Shown in pieces: positions 5,165 through 6,077 of a DNA stretch of 6,077 nt. Under the pieces are notes generated by a model. It did not search any database. It was not told where the DNA came from and was given only the letters and a program-made list of their open reading frames with translations. Within the stretch, counting starts at the first letter, position 1. Every line of letters begins with the position of its first letter. The stretch is from Acidobacteriota bacterium (GTDB lineage Bacteria > Acidobacteriota > Thermoanaerobaculia > Multivoradales > JAHZIX01): NCBI GenBank assembly GCA_020439725.1, contig JAGQSE010000377.1, forward strand, positions 684 to 6,760, given 5' to 3'. Made by a program: the position numbers and the translations under genes.

Positions 5165-6077
5165 ATGAGCGAGGACAGGCCCAGCGGCGAATCCGGGCCC
5201 CGGTTCGAGGAGCGCGAGCGGCGTCTGGCCGAGCTCCTCGCCGAGGCCCTCGACGTGCCCCGCGAACGGCAATGGGCCTTCCTCCGCGAGCGCTGCTCGG
5301 ACGTCGAGGTGGTGCGCGAGGCCGAAGCGCTGCTGGCGGCGAAGGAAGGGCTCGGCAACTTCCTGTCGACCCCGGCCATCGCACGGGTGGGGCTGACCTC
5401 GACACAGGGTCTCGACGACGGATCGGCCGCGGGCGACACCGACAGCCGCTTCGGCCACTTTCGCATCGAAGAGCTGGTCGGCGAAGGCGGTATGGGCCGC
5501 GTCTACCGTGGCTTCCAGACCGAGCCCGTCGAACGGCAGGTGGCGATCAAGGTGGTGCGCTCGGCTCTCGCCGGGCCGCACACCGCGCGCCGCTTCGCCA
5601 ACGAGCGCCACGCGCTGGCGCGCCTCAACCATCCCAACATCGCGCAGCTCTACGAGGCTTCGACCACCGCCGGCGGCCGTCCCTACTTCGTCATGGAGTA
5701 CGTCGACGGACCGCCGATCCACGAGTACTGCGACCGCTGGCGTCTGGGTCTGGCTGAGCGTCTCGAGCTCTTCCTCGAGGTCTGCCGGGGCGTCGAGCAC
5801 GCACACCGCCGGCAGCTCCTCCACCGCGACCTCAAGCCGTCGAACCTGCTGGTGGCCACCGCCGATGGGGTGCCGGTGCCCAAGGTCATCGACTTCGGCA
5901 TCTCCCGCGCCCTCGACGACTCCGGCGACGAGAGCACGGGCACCGGACCGCTCGCCTTCGGCACCCCCCAGTACATGAGCCCCGAGGCCCTCCGTCCGAG
6001 CCCCGGCGGCGACCTCGACACGCGCACCGACGTCTATTCGCTGGGTGTCGTGCTCTACGAGCTGCTGGCCGGCTCGC
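5165..6077 (+). CDS. serine/threonine protein kinase, N-terminal 304 residues (partial, runs off right edge)
   Basis: This is a Hanks-type kinase that phosphorylates Ser/Thr on proteins. Residues 17-72 form a helical N-terminal segment (LAELLAEALDVP, then WAFLRERCSD, then EAEALLAAKEG, then NFLSTPAI). I recognise this type from large kinases of Acidobacteriota and Planctomycetota; its role is unknown to me. The kinase domain begins near residue 97. Visible motifs are the glycine loop GEGGMGRV (106-113), the VAIK lysine Lys129, Glu147 as likely helix-C glutamate, the hinge VMEYVDG (176-182), the catalytic loop HRDLKPSN (220-227) with Asp222, DFG (243-245), and GTPQYMSPE (266-274) at the end of the activation segment. 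All catalytic residues are present and Arg precedes Asp222, so activation-loop phosphorylation is probable. The sequence is cut near the DVYSLGVVLYELLAG helix. Family members often carry a transmembrane helix and C-terminal repeats, which cannot be checked here. The start is supported by GGAG at 5156-5159. Confidence 0.95.
   Translation, partial: MSEDRPSGESGPRFEERERRLAELLAEALDVPRERQWAFLRERCSDVEVVREAEALLAAKEGLGNFLSTPAIARVGLTSTQGLDDGSAAGDTDSRFGHFRIEELVGEGGMGRVYRGFQTEPVERQVAIKVVRSALAGPHTARRFANERHALARLNHPNIAQLYEASTTAGGRPYFVMEYVDGPPIHEYCDRWRLGLAERLELFLEVCRGVEHAHRRQLLHRDLKPSNLLVATADGVPVPKVIDFGISRALDDSGDESTGTGPLAFGTPQYMSPEALRPSPGGDLDTRTDVYSLGVVLYELLAGS

Noticed and set aside
1..6077. Many CTCGAG and GTCGAC hexamers across the window
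   Set aside because: They mostly fall in frame as Leu-Glu, Val-Asp or similar codon pairs and reflect the GC-rich codon preference, not a repeat family.

Overview
This is a very GC-rich, densely coding window holding five protein genes. One is on the minus strand and runs off the left edge. Four are on the plus strand, and the last runs off the right edge. I see no RNA genes, mobile elements, CRISPR arrays or gene-free stretches above 300 bases; the only sizeable non-coding gap is 85 bases (1261-1345). The GC content, the Ser/Thr kinase with a helical N-terminal segment of a type I know from Acidobacteriota and Planctomycetota, the FHA-linked sigma-54-activator-like protein and the two heme genes suggest an aerobic acidobacterium or a relative. 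Myxococcota is the main alternative. The taxonomic call is inference.

Left part (1-1260, minus): an FHA-domain protein with a GAF-like middle region and an AAA+ core related to sigma-54 activators. The core is strikingly off-consensus: the Walker A lysine is arginine, Walker B reads ED instead of DE, and the GAFTGA loop that contacts sigma-54 is missing. The FHA domain also lacks several usual phosphothreonine-contacting residues. This is the most unusual item in the window.

Divergent gap (1261-1345): both flanking starts lack a Shine-Dalgarno sequence. Each has a TANNNT hexamer 6-8 bases upstream, the arrangement expected of leaderless transcripts. A 15-base palindrome lies between them and is a candidate operator.

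Right part (1346-6077, plus): hemE (uroporphyrinogen decarboxylase) and hemG (oxygen-dependent protoporphyrinogen oxidase) are followed, overlapping by one base, by a lipoprotein of the sulfatase/alkaline phosphatase superfamily with threonine at the nucleophile position. After 29 bases comes a Ser/Thr protein kinase. Tight spacing and internal Shine-Dalgarno sequences suggest one operon, at least for the first three genes. The two heme enzymes act at non-consecutive late steps of protoheme synthesis. The link between them and the lipoprotein and kinase is not explained by known pathways.
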